This document shows positions 49,783-59,306 of a stretch of DNA of 64,000 nucleotides, one piece after another. The stretch's first letter is position 1, and every line of letters starts with the position of its first letter. The stretch covers positions 17,803 to 81,802 of the forward strand of contig CAJWPI010000002.1 of assembly GCA_913045055.1 (NCBI GenBank), in the 5' to 3' direction. The stretch comes from an uncultured Gammaproteobacteria bacterium. GTDB taxonomy: Bacteria; Pseudomonadota; Gammaproteobacteria; Magnimaribacterales; Magnimaribacteraceae. The notes beneath the pieces were generated by a model that worked only from the letters and a program-made list of their open reading frames with translations, was not told the DNA's origin and did not search any database. The position numbers were made by a program, and so were the translations under genes.

Positions 49783-50640
49783 ATGTTGAATGAAAACAGC
49801 CTAGTGTTATGTGGTGCCACTATAGGCTCAAATAGTTTTGAAGATCTAGTTAGAGCAGCTAACTTAGGGGGTTTTGATGCCATCAGCTTGATGGCAACTT
49901 TCTACGAAGATGCATTATCGAGAGGCCTTACAATTAATGATATGGAAATTATACTTAATGATAATGGTATAGTCATAGCGGAAGTTGACGCCCTCTTATC
50001 ATGGCTCCCTGGTTCTGCTCCAGAAAAGCAAGCCTCCAAATATGAATGGGAAAACTATAGTAAGAATGAAGAATTATTTTTTGATATGGCAACTTCTTTG
50101 GGTGCTAGATCAATTAACATAGCTCAAGCATGGGGTCCTCAACTTCCTATAGAGGAGGTATCAGAAGCCTTCTCTATTCTATGTGAAAAGGCTATAAAGT
50201 ATGATCTACTTATCTCTTTAGAGTTTCTTCCTTGGTCTGGAATACCTAACCTTGACTCTGCCTACGAGGTAATTAAATATGCAAACCAACCCAATGGAGG
50301 ATTAATGATCGATACTTGGCATCATCATAGATCTGGAGGAAGTGTTGAGGATCTTCTTGTCATACCTGGCAATAAAATAATAAGCACTCAAATAAATGGT
50401 GTTCTGAAAGATAAATGGGAAGATATTGTACAAGAAACTATTTCTGCTAGATTGTTACCTGATGAAGGTGTAAATGATGTAATAGGTTTTATAAAAAATT
50501 TAGACCTAATTAAAAGTAAAGCCCCTATAGGGGTAGAGATATTTTCTGAAGAGCTATATAAACTACCAAAAGAAGAAATTGGAAAAATAACTGGTTACTC
50601 AGTAAAGAAAGTGGTTGATAAAGCTAGGAAAGATACATGA
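49783..50640 (+). CDS. Sugar phosphate isomerase/epimerase-type TIM-barrel protein
   Basis: FEDLVRAANLGGFDAISL...ISLEFLPWSGIPNLDSAYEVI...LMIDTWHHHRSGG. Confidence 0.82.
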   Translation: MLNENSLVLCGATIGSNSFEDLVRAANLGGFDAISLMATFYEDALSRGLTINDMEIILNDNGIVIAEVDALLSWLPGSAPEKQASKYEWENYSKNEELFFDMATSLGARSINIAQAWGPQLPIEEVSEAFSILCEKAIKYDLLISLEFLPWSGIPNLDSAYEVIKYANQPNGGLMIDTWHHHRSGGSVEDLLVIPGNKIISTQINGVLKDKWEDIVQETISARLLPDEGVNDVIGFIKNLDLIKSKAPIGVEIFSEELYKLPKEEIGKITGYSVKKVVDKARKDT

Positions 50641-51434
50641 AAAGAAAAAAACAGCTAGAAGGGAAAATAGCTCTCATTACGGGGGCCTCACAAGGCCAGG
50701 GAAAAGCAGAAGCCAGGCTCTTTGTTGAGAGAGGGGCTAGAGTAATCTTAGCGGATATCAACGAAAAAAAAGGCGTAAAATTACAAAAGGAATTAGGTGC
50801 TTCGGCAGAATTCTTTAAGCTAAATGTTGCTTCTGAAGAAGACTGGAAAGAGTTAATAAAAAACATAAAAGCTACATTTCATCACCTTAATGTTCTTATT
50901 TGTAATGCAGGGATTTCTCCTGCTCCTAAAAATATTGAGAATCTAAAATTAGAAGAATATCTAAAAGTAGTCAACACTAACCAAATAGGTACATTTTTAG
51001 CTATAAAATCATCTTTATCTCTTCTAAAAAAAGCTAAAACAGCTTCCATAATAACTATTTCCTCCACAGCAGGACTAAATGGTGTAACAGGACTTGCCCC
51101 TTATGCTTCCAGTAAATTTGCTATCAGAGCTTTAACTAAAGTAGCTTCTCTTGAATTGGGACAATACGGAATAAGAGTAAATTCCATACTTCCAGGACCA
51201 ATAGATACCGAAATGCTAAGACCTGAAGGAGAGTGGGGAATTGATATGAGAAAAGCTCTGGCTAATTCTAACCCGTTAGGAAGGATAGGAACCCCTACTG
51301 ATATAGCAGAAATGGCAGCTTTTTTAGCTTCAGATGCTAGCTCATTCTGTAATGGGGCAGATTTTGTTGTCGATGGTGGGATACTTGCAGGAACTTTCTC
51401 TCCTCCTGACTCAACAGACCCTTGGGAAGCTTAA
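50637..51434 (+). CDS. SDR-family oxidoreductase
   Basis: TGASQGQGKAEA, CNAG, YASSKFA. Confidence 0.93.
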   Translation: MKRKKQLEGKIALITGASQGQGKAEARLFVERGARVILADINEKKGVKLQKELGASAEFFKLNVASEEDWKELIKNIKATFHHLNVLICNAGISPAPKNIENLKLEEYLKVVNTNQIGTFLAIKSSLSLLKKAKTASIITISSTAGLNGVTGLAPYASSKFAIRALTKVASLELGQYGIRVNSILPGPIDTEMLRPEGEWGIDMRKALANSNPLGRIGTPTDIAEMAAFLASDASSFCNGADFVVDGGILAGTFSPPDSTDPWEA

Positions 51435-51445
51435 TTTCCTGTCTT

Positions 51446-51769
51446 TTAATTAAAAGCGTCCATATCTAAACCGCCAGGTACTACTTCTTTAGACTCATAA
51501 AAGAAAGCAGTAGTCTTATCAACTGGATTTTCTTCTAAGGCAGCTTGAAACTTTAGCATGTGAGGAGTTTGAAAATGGTCTTCCAGATCTTTCATGCTAT
51601 CCCATCTTTCAGTTATTCTTAATACATTTGGATTATTAAGCTCAACACTAAATACATAATCTTGACACCCTTTTTCCTTAAGTGTTTCTTGTTCCATTTC
51701 CTCTATAGAAGATTTTATCTTTTCTATATTTGAAGAATTTGTTTCTAAAATAGCATTTACAGTAATCAT
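51446..51769 (-). CDS. Antibiotic biosynthesis monooxygenase (ABM)-type protein
   Basis: ABM pattern: TLKEKGCQDYVFSVELNNPNVLRITERWDSMKDLEDHFQTPHM. Confidence 0.82.
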   Translation of the reverse strand: MITVNAILETNSSNIEKIKSSIEEMEQETLKEKGCQDYVFSVELNNPNVLRITERWDSMKDLEDHFQTPHMLKFQAALEENPVDKTTAFFYESKEVVPGGLDMDAFN

Positions 51770-51784
51770 ATTTAATTCCTCTAA

Positions 51785-52054
51785 TTATAATTTTTTGGAT
51801 TCATTGTAAGAAAGAGTCTGACCCTTTTTCTCTTCATAACCTTTTTTTAAAACAACTTTGTAACCATCCACACTAGAAATTTCTTTAATACCATCAATAT
51901 GCATCTTTTTATCTTTGAATTCAGTAATCCCGAGTGTTTTGGTCTTCGCTTCTTTTACATCAGTAGCCGCTACAAAGAAATTCATATGAGATTCATACAA
52001 ACCCTCCCCTACAGAAGGATCGTAAAACCCTACATGAACCATATATAGATTCAT
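51785..52054 (-). CDS. DUF1543-like small protein
   Basis: MNLYMVHVGFYDPSVGEGLYESHMNFFVAATDVKEAKTKT. Confidence 0.7.
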   Translation of the reverse strand: MNLYMVHVGFYDPSVGEGLYESHMNFFVAATDVKEAKTKTLGITEFKDKKMHIDGIKEISSVDGYKVVLKKGYEEKKGQTLSYNESKKL

Positions 52055-52058
52055 CTAA

Positions 52059-52583
52059 TTAGGATTCCCATCCTCCTGGTGCATCTGCATCAGGAGTAGC
52101 AGCCCACATTTTATCTCCATCGTAAACTATCTTTTTCTCACTTTTAAATTCAAAGATAACTCTACCTGGAGAATCTAAAAATTGAGCAAATTGTTCTCTC
52201 TTTGCTTGAGAAGCTTGCCCATAAAGCCTTTCTGCAAGAGCAGGATAAAACCAATCGTTAAGTTCTTTATCTCCTTCATGAATAACACAAAAACCTTTGT
52301 AGGTGACTGTTTTACCTCCTCCCATTTCTGTGCCAGTACTTGTTACACAAATGCAGCTCCTTCCATCTCTTCTAATAGCAGGTACTCTCACTCTATGTTT
52401 AGTTGCAGTCAACCATAATTTATCTTCATGTTCTAAATAACTCATTATTACCCCTATGGGGTGTCCTTCTTTATTGGTCCACATAAACGTACACTCATTC
52501 TGAAGTTCAATAAGTTCTTTCTCTCTTTCAGGATCTAGGGGGTACTGCGTTACATCTTCATAATCTTTTGCCATCTTGTTCAT
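52059..52583 (-). CDS. Pyridoxamine 5'-phosphate oxidase-fold family protein
   Basis: FMWTNKEGHPIGVIMSYLEHEDKLWLTATKHRVRVPAIRRDGR. Confidence 0.82.
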   Translation of the reverse strand: MNKMAKDYEDVTQYPLDPEREKELIELQNECTFMWTNKEGHPIGVIMSYLEHEDKLWLTATKHRVRVPAIRRDGRSCICVTSTGTEMGGGKTVTYKGFCVIHEGDKELNDWFYPALAERLYGQASQAKREQFAQFLDSPGRVIFEFKSEKKIVYDGDKMWAATPDADAPGGWES

Positions 52584-52622
52584 TTTTTCTCCTCCAAATA
52601 CCTAATTCTAAACAAAAATTAA

Positions 52623-52970
52623 CTAAAGACGAATACCTATACGATATAGAATCAAAATGTAAACCCAGTAAACACCACCAGTAGATAAAATAGAAATAAG
52701 CAGAGAGTAAATAAAATCTAGCTTATATCTTAGACAAAAGGCCAAAACTATAAAAAAAGTCAAAGATGGGGGAATCATTAACAAGATACTATTAGATAAA
52801 TCTAAAATAGACTTTAAGTCCTTTGTTTCGTAATAAAACCAAGTAATGGCTAGAACTGAGGTTAAAGGAATAGAGGCCAGCACTCCTGCAAATAAGGTAG
52901 AACGTTTAGCTATCTCAGAGACAGCAACAACAATTATTGCAGTTATTAAAATCTTTGTTACTAAATACAT
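52623..52970 (-). CDS. DUF3147-like small membrane protein
   Basis: Four TM helices, EIAKRSTLFAGVLASIPLTSVLAITWFYYETKD. Confidence 0.72.
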   Translation of the reverse strand: MYLVTKILITAIIVVAVSEIAKRSTLFAGVLASIPLTSVLAITWFYYETKDLKSILDLSNSILLMIPPSLTFFIVLAFCLRYKLDFIYSLLISILSTGGVYWVYILILYRIGIRL

Positions 52971-53043
52971 GCTTTCAAATCAAGTTACTAAAATACATAT
53001 AACCAGAAATAAAGTAATATTATAAGAGAAACTAAAGTTATAA

Positions 53044-53628
53044 ATGGAAGAAGACCCTCAGAAAGCTGAAGAATTAGATTCAAAAAAACTTCAAGAGGCT
53101 ATTGAAGCTTTAGACCCTCTAAAAAATGTTCAAGATTTAGCAGCTCTTGCAGCTGAAATGTTAGCTCAAGATGGAATGTCTACAAAATGGGATGATATCT
53201 TGCCAATGTTAGATAATGAAGAATTATCAGAACAATTAAGACTAGCAGCCCACATCATTTTTCGAGCTAGTTTAATTCTAGAAGTTTTAGAAAAATCTAA
53301 TATAGAAGATCAAGACTCAGAAAAAAGTAATCTCGTATACAACACAATGCTAATGATGGATGCAGTTGAAGTAGCTAATTTAAAGGGTTATTTACCAAAT
53401 TTATCAAAAATTAATTTTACTAGAATCAAAGGAAGGACGTCTTCAATAAAAACAGCTATAAAAAAAGAGAAGATAATTGATACTATTAGAGAGTTAGCCC
53501 AAAAGAATCCAGATAAGCGTATAACTTGGTTAAGAAAAAAAGCTTCTTCTATCTTGAGTAACAAAGGTCAGAAAGGATATAGTTACAGACAAATTTTAAG
53601 AGATACAAAAGGTTTAAAAATTAAGTGA
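53044..53628 (+). CDS. Hypothetical protein, acidic N-terminus and basic C-terminus
   Basis: Intact 194-aa ORF; no family recognised. Confidence 0.65.
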   Translation: MEEDPQKAEELDSKKLQEAIEALDPLKNVQDLAALAAEMLAQDGMSTKWDDILPMLDNEELSEQLRLAAHIIFRASLILEVLEKSNIEDQDSEKSNLVYNTMLMMDAVEVANLKGYLPNLSKINFTRIKGRTSSIKTAIKKEKIIDTIRELAQKNPDKRITWLRKKASSILSNKGQKGYSYRQILRDTKGLKIK

Positions 53629-53641
53629 TTGGAGAAATTTT

Positions 53642-54610
53642 ATGAGTAAAAACAAATTTAGATTTTCTTGGCAAGCTTTTGAAGCAAATTCAGCTCAAGA
53701 GTGGAAGGAAAAAGCAAAAAAAGCAGAGGACTCAGGCTTCTCTGCTTTTCATTTAGCAGACCATTATCTAGGTCCAGGTCCTGCACTTGAAGCAGCTGCC
53801 CATCCTGTACAGAACATAGCAGCAGTCCCTGCAATTATGTCAGCTGCCTCCGCTACAAATTCAATCAAAGTCGGTTGCAGAGTTTTTTGTACCAGCTACC
53901 GTCCAGCTGGTGTTCTTGCTAAAGAAGCAATGACTATAGATTTTCTTACTGAAGGTAGGCTTGAATTAGGGTTAGGAGCAGGTTGGGTAGCTAGTGAATA
54001 TGAAGCTCTAGGTATAGCATTTGATCCTCCAGGTAAAAGGATAAAAAGATTAGAAGAAACAATTTCTATAGTTAAATCTCATATGAAGGGAGATAATCTT
54101 GATTTTACAGGTGAAGAAGTAAAAGCTACCGGTTACCAAAGTCTGCCTGCAGCTGTTAAAGGAAAAGTACCCCTAATGATTGGTGGAGGAGCTCCGAGAA
54201 TTTTAGGGATAGCAGGACGTGAAGCAGATATTGTAAGCATTAATTACAATAACAGTGCTGGTCACTTAGCTGGTTCTAGAGAAACTGATACAGCTAATGA
54301 GACTCAAAAAAAAATCCAATGGGTAAAAGATGGAGCTGGCAATAGATTTGAAGAACTGGAATTAGAGATTGGTGCATATCTAACTGTAGTTACTGACAAA
54401 CAAACCGAGACTGCTCAATCCTTTAGTGAAATGCTGGGAATGTCTGAGGAAGAAATACTCTCCTTCCCTCACGCTTTAATAGGATCAGTTGATTATATTT
54501 GTGAAGAGCTAGAAAAAAGAAGAGAACTTTATGGAATAAGTTATATCTCTTTTCCAGATAATGCAGCAGAGTCTGCCATTCCAATAGTTGAAAAGCTTTC
54601 AGGAAAATAA
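53642..54610 (+). CDS. LLM-class flavin/F420-dependent oxidoreductase
   Basis: FSAFHLADHYLGPG...GCRVFCTSYRPAGVLAKEAMTIDFLTEGRLELGLGAGWVASEYEALGI. Confidence 0.93.
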   Translation: MSKNKFRFSWQAFEANSAQEWKEKAKKAEDSGFSAFHLADHYLGPGPALEAAAHPVQNIAAVPAIMSAASATNSIKVGCRVFCTSYRPAGVLAKEAMTIDFLTEGRLELGLGAGWVASEYEALGIAFDPPGKRIKRLEETISIVKSHMKGDNLDFTGEEVKATGYQSLPAAVKGKVPLMIGGGAPRILGIAGREADIVSINYNNSAGHLAGSRETDTANETQKKIQWVKDGAGNRFEELELEIGAYLTVVTDKQTETAQSFSEMLGMSEEEILSFPHALIGSVDYICEELEKRRELYGISYISFPDNAAESAIPIVEKLSGK

Positions 54611-54612
54611 AC

Positions 54613-54978
54613 TTATCTAGTTGATAGTTGTAAACCAAGCCAAGTTGCTAACAAGCATCCTATCGTGCTTATCAATATATAACCAAGAGCACTAGCCCAA
54701 AGACCTTGGCTGATAAGATCTAAGGTTTCTCTAGAAAAAGCTGAAAAAGTAGTGAAAGCTCCAAGAAATCCTAATATAAAAAAAGGCTGATAAAACTCTA
54801 ACTGTTTGAAAAGTAGAGTATTTAGGACTATACCAAGAAAAAAACATCCCAATAGATTTACTGAAAGAATTCCTAAAGGGATAAAAGAAGAAGAAATTTT
54901 TGATGTAATTAATTCTGATGTTAAAACTCTAGAAACCGCACCTAAAGCTCCACCAAAAGCTATTAAAATATACCTCAT
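54613..54978 (-). CDS. crcB: Fluoride channel CrcB/FluC
   Basis: FGGALGAVSRVLTSELI, LGILSVNLLGCFFLG, GFLGAFTTFSAFSRETL. Confidence 0.95.
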   Translation of the reverse strand: MRYILIAFGGALGAVSRVLTSELITSKISSSFIPLGILSVNLLGCFFLGIVLNTLLFKQLEFYQPFFILGFLGAFTTFSAFSRETLDLISQGLWASALGYILISTIGCLLATWLGLQLSTR

Positions 54979-54990
54979 TTTTCCTAATTA

Positions 54991-55067
54991 TGGTGGGCCG
55001 TCTGCGACTCGAACGCAGGACCAATTCCTTAAAAGGGAACTGCTCTACCAAACTGAGCTAACGGCCC
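54991..55067 (-). tRNA. tRNA-Lys (anticodon TTT)
   Basis: Minus-strand GGGCCGTTAGCTCAGTTTGGTAGAGCAGTTCCCTTTTAAGGAATTGGTCCTGCGTTCGAGTCGCAGACGGCCCACCA folds as a cloverleaf with encoded CCA. Confidence 0.97.
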
Positions 55068-55092
55068 AAAAAATTGAGTACATTCTATAGCT

Positions 55093-55785
55093 TTAGTCTT
55101 TTGGATTCGACTTTTCTTCTCCTAATTCATAGGTATTTTTTGCTAGCTGGGCTGCACCTGAATCCGGATATTTGTTTATTAAATCGATTAAATAATTATT
55201 TGAGGCGTCTAACTGAAATAATTTTTTCTCAATTTCAGATAGTTTAAATAAAGAATCTGCAGCCCTAGGGTGCTGATCGTATTTATTAGCAACAACTAAA
55301 TAATTTTCTCTTGCATCTTCTAATTTTAGTTGAGAAAGAAATAATTCTCCTGACCAAAAGTAAGCTTCAGGTGCATATTCGCCTTCAGGAAAATCAATGA
55401 TTAGTTGTCTGAAGTTTTCAAGAGATTGAGCATAATTACCAGTTTGAAATAATTCTAAAGCTTCTTTATAAAGCAATATTTCCGGACCGGGTCCTATCAA
55501 TGCTTCTTGTTCATATGAAAGTAATTTTTTTTCTTCAGAATTAGATTGAATTTTTAGTTCATGTAATCTTTGATCTAGATCCATATACCTTTGCTTCTGA
55601 AGTTCTTGTGACTTTTCTATTAAATAGGCATTTTCTTCAACTAAGCTCCTTAATGAAGCTATTTCTTGTTCTAATGCAACAATCTTTTGATAAATTAAAT
55701 TAATAGCCTGATCTTCTTCTTTTGAAGATAAGCTTATTGAAAAAGCAAGTAAGAAGGATATTAGATAAGGTTGTATCTTAAACAA
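55093..55785 (-). CDS. cpoB: Tol-Pal associated periplasmic TPR protein CpoB (YbgF)
   Basis: N-terminal coiled coil, C-terminal TPRs YKEALELFQTGNYAQSLENFRQLIIDFPEGEYAPEAYFW. Confidence 0.93.
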   Translation of the reverse strand: MFKIQPYLISFLLAFSISLSSKEEDQAINLIYQKIVALEQEIASLRSLVEENAYLIEKSQELQKQRYMDLDQRLHELKIQSNSEEKKLLSYEQEALIGPGPEILLYKEALELFQTGNYAQSLENFRQLIIDFPEGEYAPEAYFWSGELFLSQLKLEDARENYLVVANKYDQHPRAADSLFKLSEIEKKLFQLDASNNYLIDLINKYPDSGAAQLAKNTYELGEEKSNPKD

Positions 55786-55799
55786 TTATTCGTTAAAAC

Positions 55800-56273
55800 T
55801 TAATAAATCTTTAAAACAGCTCGTCTGTTCTTTGACCAAGAAGTCTCGTTAGAGCCTGGAGAAACTGGCCTTTCTTCACCATAACTAACTACATTTACCC
55901 TTCTTGAGGAGACCCCATTAAGGATAAGAATCTCTGAAATAGCATTTGCTCTTTTCTCGCCAAGGGCAAGGTTATATTCCCTTGTTCCTCTTTCATCACA
56001 ATGTCCTTCTATCCTTATTCTTAAGGAAGTGTTCTTCTTCATTTGAGCTGCTATTTTTCTAGCCTCTCGAAGAGATTCCTCTCCTAAATTGTATTTGTCA
56101 TAAGCAAAATAAACAGTACTAGATGATTTAATAACTGACTCTTTGTATGAACCAGCTGATACGGAAGAAACTTGTGATTCATTGCTTGTCTTCTCCAATA
56201 TTGGTCCGACGGAACATCCACTTACACTGCAAAGTGCTATACCTAATGCAAAAAAAACTGCCAGTCCGTTCAT
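55800..56273 (-). CDS. pal: Peptidoglycan-associated lipoprotein Pal
   Basis: Lipobox SVSGC; IEGHCDERGTREYNLALGEKRA OmpA-like domain. Confidence 0.96.
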   Translation of the reverse strand: MNGLAVFFALGIALCSVSGCSVGPILEKTSNESQVSSVSAGSYKESVIKSSSTVYFAYDKYNLGEESLREARKIAAQMKKNTSLRIRIEGHCDERGTREYNLALGEKRANAISEILILNGVSSRRVNVVSYGEERPVSPGSNETSWSKNRRAVLKIY

Positions 56274-56308
56274 AATGTCCTCCTTACAACATTATACTCC
56301 TAAACTTT

Positions 56309-57610
56309 CTAATTAACTAAGGGCGACCATGCAGGTTCCCTCACCTCTCCCATGATGGAGGGAAGGATAAATTTAGTTATATTATTAACCGTTATTCCTG
56401 CAAGAATACCTCTCTGATTCTTCTTTGTAGCATAAATAATAATATTCCCATTTGGAGAAATAGTAGGTGATTCATCAAGAAATGTATCAGTTAATATCTT
56501 CAAATTTCCATTTCTAATGTTTTGTATTGCTACATGAAAAAGACCCTTTCTTCTATGAATCAGAGCAATATGTCTGCCACCAGGAAGATATCTACCTCTT
56601 GCATTGTAACTACCTTCAAATGTTTTCCTTTTTATCCTTCCATTAGAAATAGTTAATTCATAAATCTGCGGAGATCCACTTCTATTAGAAGTAAAAAGAA
56701 TTTTCTTTCCATTACTTGACCATGTAGGTTCTGTATCAATCCCGAAATGATCAGTTACTTGCCTCCAAGAATTCTTATTTAAGTCGTAAATATAAATATC
56801 AGGATTACCTGATTTTGAAAGAACTGCAGCTATATATCTCCCATTTGGAGACCAAGAAGGGGAACTATTTATCCCACCTGAAGATTTAATAGATTGCCTT
56901 TTTCCAGAAGCAAGTTCTTGAATAAAAATTTGTGAAAAACCATTTTCAAATGATACGTAAGCTAATTTTTTAGAGTCTGGTGACCAGTCAGGAGACATTA
57001 AAGGTTGTGAAGAAGAAAAAACTAAAGAGTTATTTTCTCCATCAATATCAGAAACTTTAAGATGATACTTCTCTTCCTGAAGCTTTGGTTCTTCTATATA
57101 CGCTATCCTGGTTGTAAATATACCTGGAATTCCATTAATCTTTTGATAAAACCTGTCACTGATCCTGTGAGCTAATTTTCTCCAAGAATTAGATTGGCTA
57201 CTAATTAGACCGGTATATAACCTTTTCTCTCTTGATATATCAAAAATATTATAAGAAACCTTGATTTCATTATCTTTCTCAGATTCTTCAAAGGAACCGA
57301 TCAATAAGTAATTAACTTTTAATAGCCTCCAATCCCTATAAAACACTTCTTCTTGATTAGATGGGTAGCTCAACATATCTTCTGATTTAATGGCTTCAAA
57401 TTCTCCAAAAGACTCAAGGTCTTTGGTAATAATTGAATGAAGTTTAAATTTTTGAGTAGAGGAAGAGTTTTGAGAAAAAGGTACGATTGCTATCCTTATG
57501 GGCTCTCTGATTCCTTCAGTTATCTCTATCTTTAATTGAGAAAATATTGCTTCAGAAGTTAAAAGAAGAAATATTGATAAAATCTTTAATCTTACAGAAA
57601 ATTTATTCAT
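56309..57610 (-). CDS. tolB: Tol-Pal translocation protein TolB
   Basis: Propeller repeats MSPDWSPDSKKLAYVSFENG, PSWSPNGRYIA. Confidence 0.96.
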   Translation of the reverse strand: MNKFSVRLKILSIFLLLTSEAIFSQLKIEITEGIREPIRIAIVPFSQNSSSTQKFKLHSIITKDLESFGEFEAIKSEDMLSYPSNQEEVFYRDWRLLKVNYLLIGSFEESEKDNEIKVSYNIFDISREKRLYTGLISSQSNSWRKLAHRISDRFYQKINGIPGIFTTRIAYIEEPKLQEEKYHLKVSDIDGENNSLVFSSSQPLMSPDWSPDSKKLAYVSFENGFSQIFIQELASGKRQSIKSSGGINSSPSWSPNGRYIAAVLSKSGNPDIYIYDLNKNSWRQVTDHFGIDTEPTWSSNGKKILFTSNRSGSPQIYELTISNGRIKRKTFEGSYNARGRYLPGGRHIALIHRRKGLFHVAIQNIRNGNLKILTDTFLDESPTISPNGNIIIYATKKNQRGILAGITVNNITKFILPSIMGEVREPAWSPLVN

Positions 57611-58212
57611 TCCTTCGGATTAAAGATAAGAGTAAGATTTCTAAAATACTCTTCAAAAAGATGTCTTGGCATTTGGATTCCTTCAAATTGCCCCACTTTC
57701 TCAACTGCTATAAGAGCTGATCTATCAAAAGCTTCACTTCCACTTCCTCTGTTTATTCTCACATCAATTATTTCTCCTGTAGGGACCAAAATAATTTTTA
57801 ATTCAACTGACATGCCGGGTTTAGCTGATGGGGGTTTATTCCATCTCTGCATAACCTGATTTCTTATTAAGTTTGAATATAAGGATACCTTCTCAAAACT
57901 AGTACTTTCAGTCTGGCTGTCTTTATTGCTTAACATCAAACTTTTTATTTCTTCTAAAGCTATTCTTGGATCCTCCTTAGATATGGGAACAGAAATTTCT
58001 TTTTCTACTACCTTATTTTTTGATACCGAAATTATATTTTTTTTAACCTCTTGCTGTTTTATTGACTTCTCTTTTACAAGAAAAACGGGTATTGGAGAAG
58101 GTGAAGAAAGGGTGTAATAATTAAGCTTGAAACCGAAAATATCTGCCATAGAAAGTATAAGGCCTAAGTGGAGGAGAAAAGAAATAAATAAGCCTGGGTA
58201 ATAATTACTCAT
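57607..58212 (-). CDS. tolA: TolA, short form
   Basis: N-terminal TM, tol operon position, C-terminal IRNQVMQRWNKPPSAKPGMSVELKIILVPTGEIIDVRI. Confidence 0.9.
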   Translation of the reverse strand: MSNYYPGLFISFLLHLGLILSMADIFGFKLNYYTLSSPSPIPVFLVKEKSIKQQEVKKNIISVSKNKVVEKEISVPISKEDPRIALEEIKSLMLSNKDSQTESTSFEKVSLYSNLIRNQVMQRWNKPPSAKPGMSVELKIILVPTGEIIDVRINRGSGSEAFDRSALIAVEKVGQFEGIQMPRHLFEEYFRNLTLIFNPKE

Positions 58213-58627
58213 TAGACTTTCTTGATGGGCTTGTTATTAACCCGACATTATCCACACCCGTGTTTTGAAGTTCTGACATAAGACTTATTATTCTTTGATA
58301 TTCCACCTGTCCATCTCCTCTGACAACTACCTGTAGAGAAGGATTAACTTTAAGAATGCTAGAAATTTTCTCTGAAAGTTGTATAAGAGCTAGAGGTTCG
58401 TTCTGACTAGATTGAATTTCCAAATAAAATTGCCCTTTAGAATCTACTGAAATAATAAGTGGATCTTGTTGTTCTCTTGGTAAGGGTTCATTTGAAGCCT
58501 CTGGGAGATTTAGAAGTATTCCTTGTACCATCAAGGGTGCTGATACCATAAAAACAACCAATAGAACTAGCATGACATCTATGTAAGGAACTACATTTAT
58601 ATCTGAAACTAACTTTCTCTTCCTCAT
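58205..58627 (-). CDS. tolR: TolR
   Basis: SDINVVPYIDVMLVLLVVFMV. Confidence 0.95.
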   Translation of the reverse strand: MRKRKLVSDINVVPYIDVMLVLLVVFMVSAPLMVQGILLNLPEASNEPLPREQQDPLIISVDSKGQFYLEIQSSQNEPLALIQLSEKISSILKVNPSLQVVVRGDGQVEYQRIISLMSELQNTGVDNVGLITSPSRKSNE

Positions 58628-59298
58628 GCCTTATTCTTACGCTCTTCTCTATTTAAAACTGATGAAAACTCCTCAATAAAACTTTCATATAGAGAAATCA
58701 GAGCATCTATCTTAGATGCAAACCTGTTGTAAGCGATTAAAGCAGGAATTGCAGCAAACAATCCAACAGCGGTAGCTATTAGAGCTTCAGAAATTCCTGG
58801 AGCAACTGCTGTAAGTGTAGCTTGATTTGCTTCTACCAAGCCCCTAAAGGAATTCATAATCCCCCAGACTGTACCAAATAAGCCAATATAAGGGCTAGAT
58901 GAGGCTACAGTAGCTAAAAATGGAAGATTCTTCTCTAATAAGGTTTGCTCATGGTTTAGTGAAACACGCATACTTCTTTGAACACTTTCTAGTATCAAAT
59001 CTGATTCAAGGTTTTGAGACTTGTATTTCTTATAATCTAAGTAACCTGATTGAAAAATGCTTTCTGCTCCTAAGGGAATATGGCCTTCCTCTTTTCTAAT
59101 TTCCATAATTTTCTCTACACCTATATCTGACCAAAACATTTCTTCAAAATCAGAGAACTCTTCTTCTGATCTTTGAATGTAAAGCCATCTTTCAAAAATC
59201 ACCATCCATGACAAGATAGAGGCTATTAGCAGAAGCGTAATAACAGACTGGACTATAAAGCTCGCATTTAGAAATAAATCTATAACTGAATTATCCAT
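58624..59298 (-). CDS. tolQ: TolQ
   Basis: ASSSPYIGLFGTVWGIMNSFRG, ISEALIATAVGLFAAIPA. Confidence 0.96.
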   Translation of the reverse strand: MDNSVIDLFLNASFIVQSVITLLLIASILSWMVIFERWLYIQRSEEEFSDFEEMFWSDIGVEKIMEIRKEEGHIPLGAESIFQSGYLDYKKYKSQNLESDLILESVQRSMRVSLNHEQTLLEKNLPFLATVASSSPYIGLFGTVWGIMNSFRGLVEANQATLTAVAPGISEALIATAVGLFAAIPALIAYNRFASKIDALISLYESFIEEFSSVLNREERKNKA

Positions 59299-59306
59299 AA
59301 TATTTC

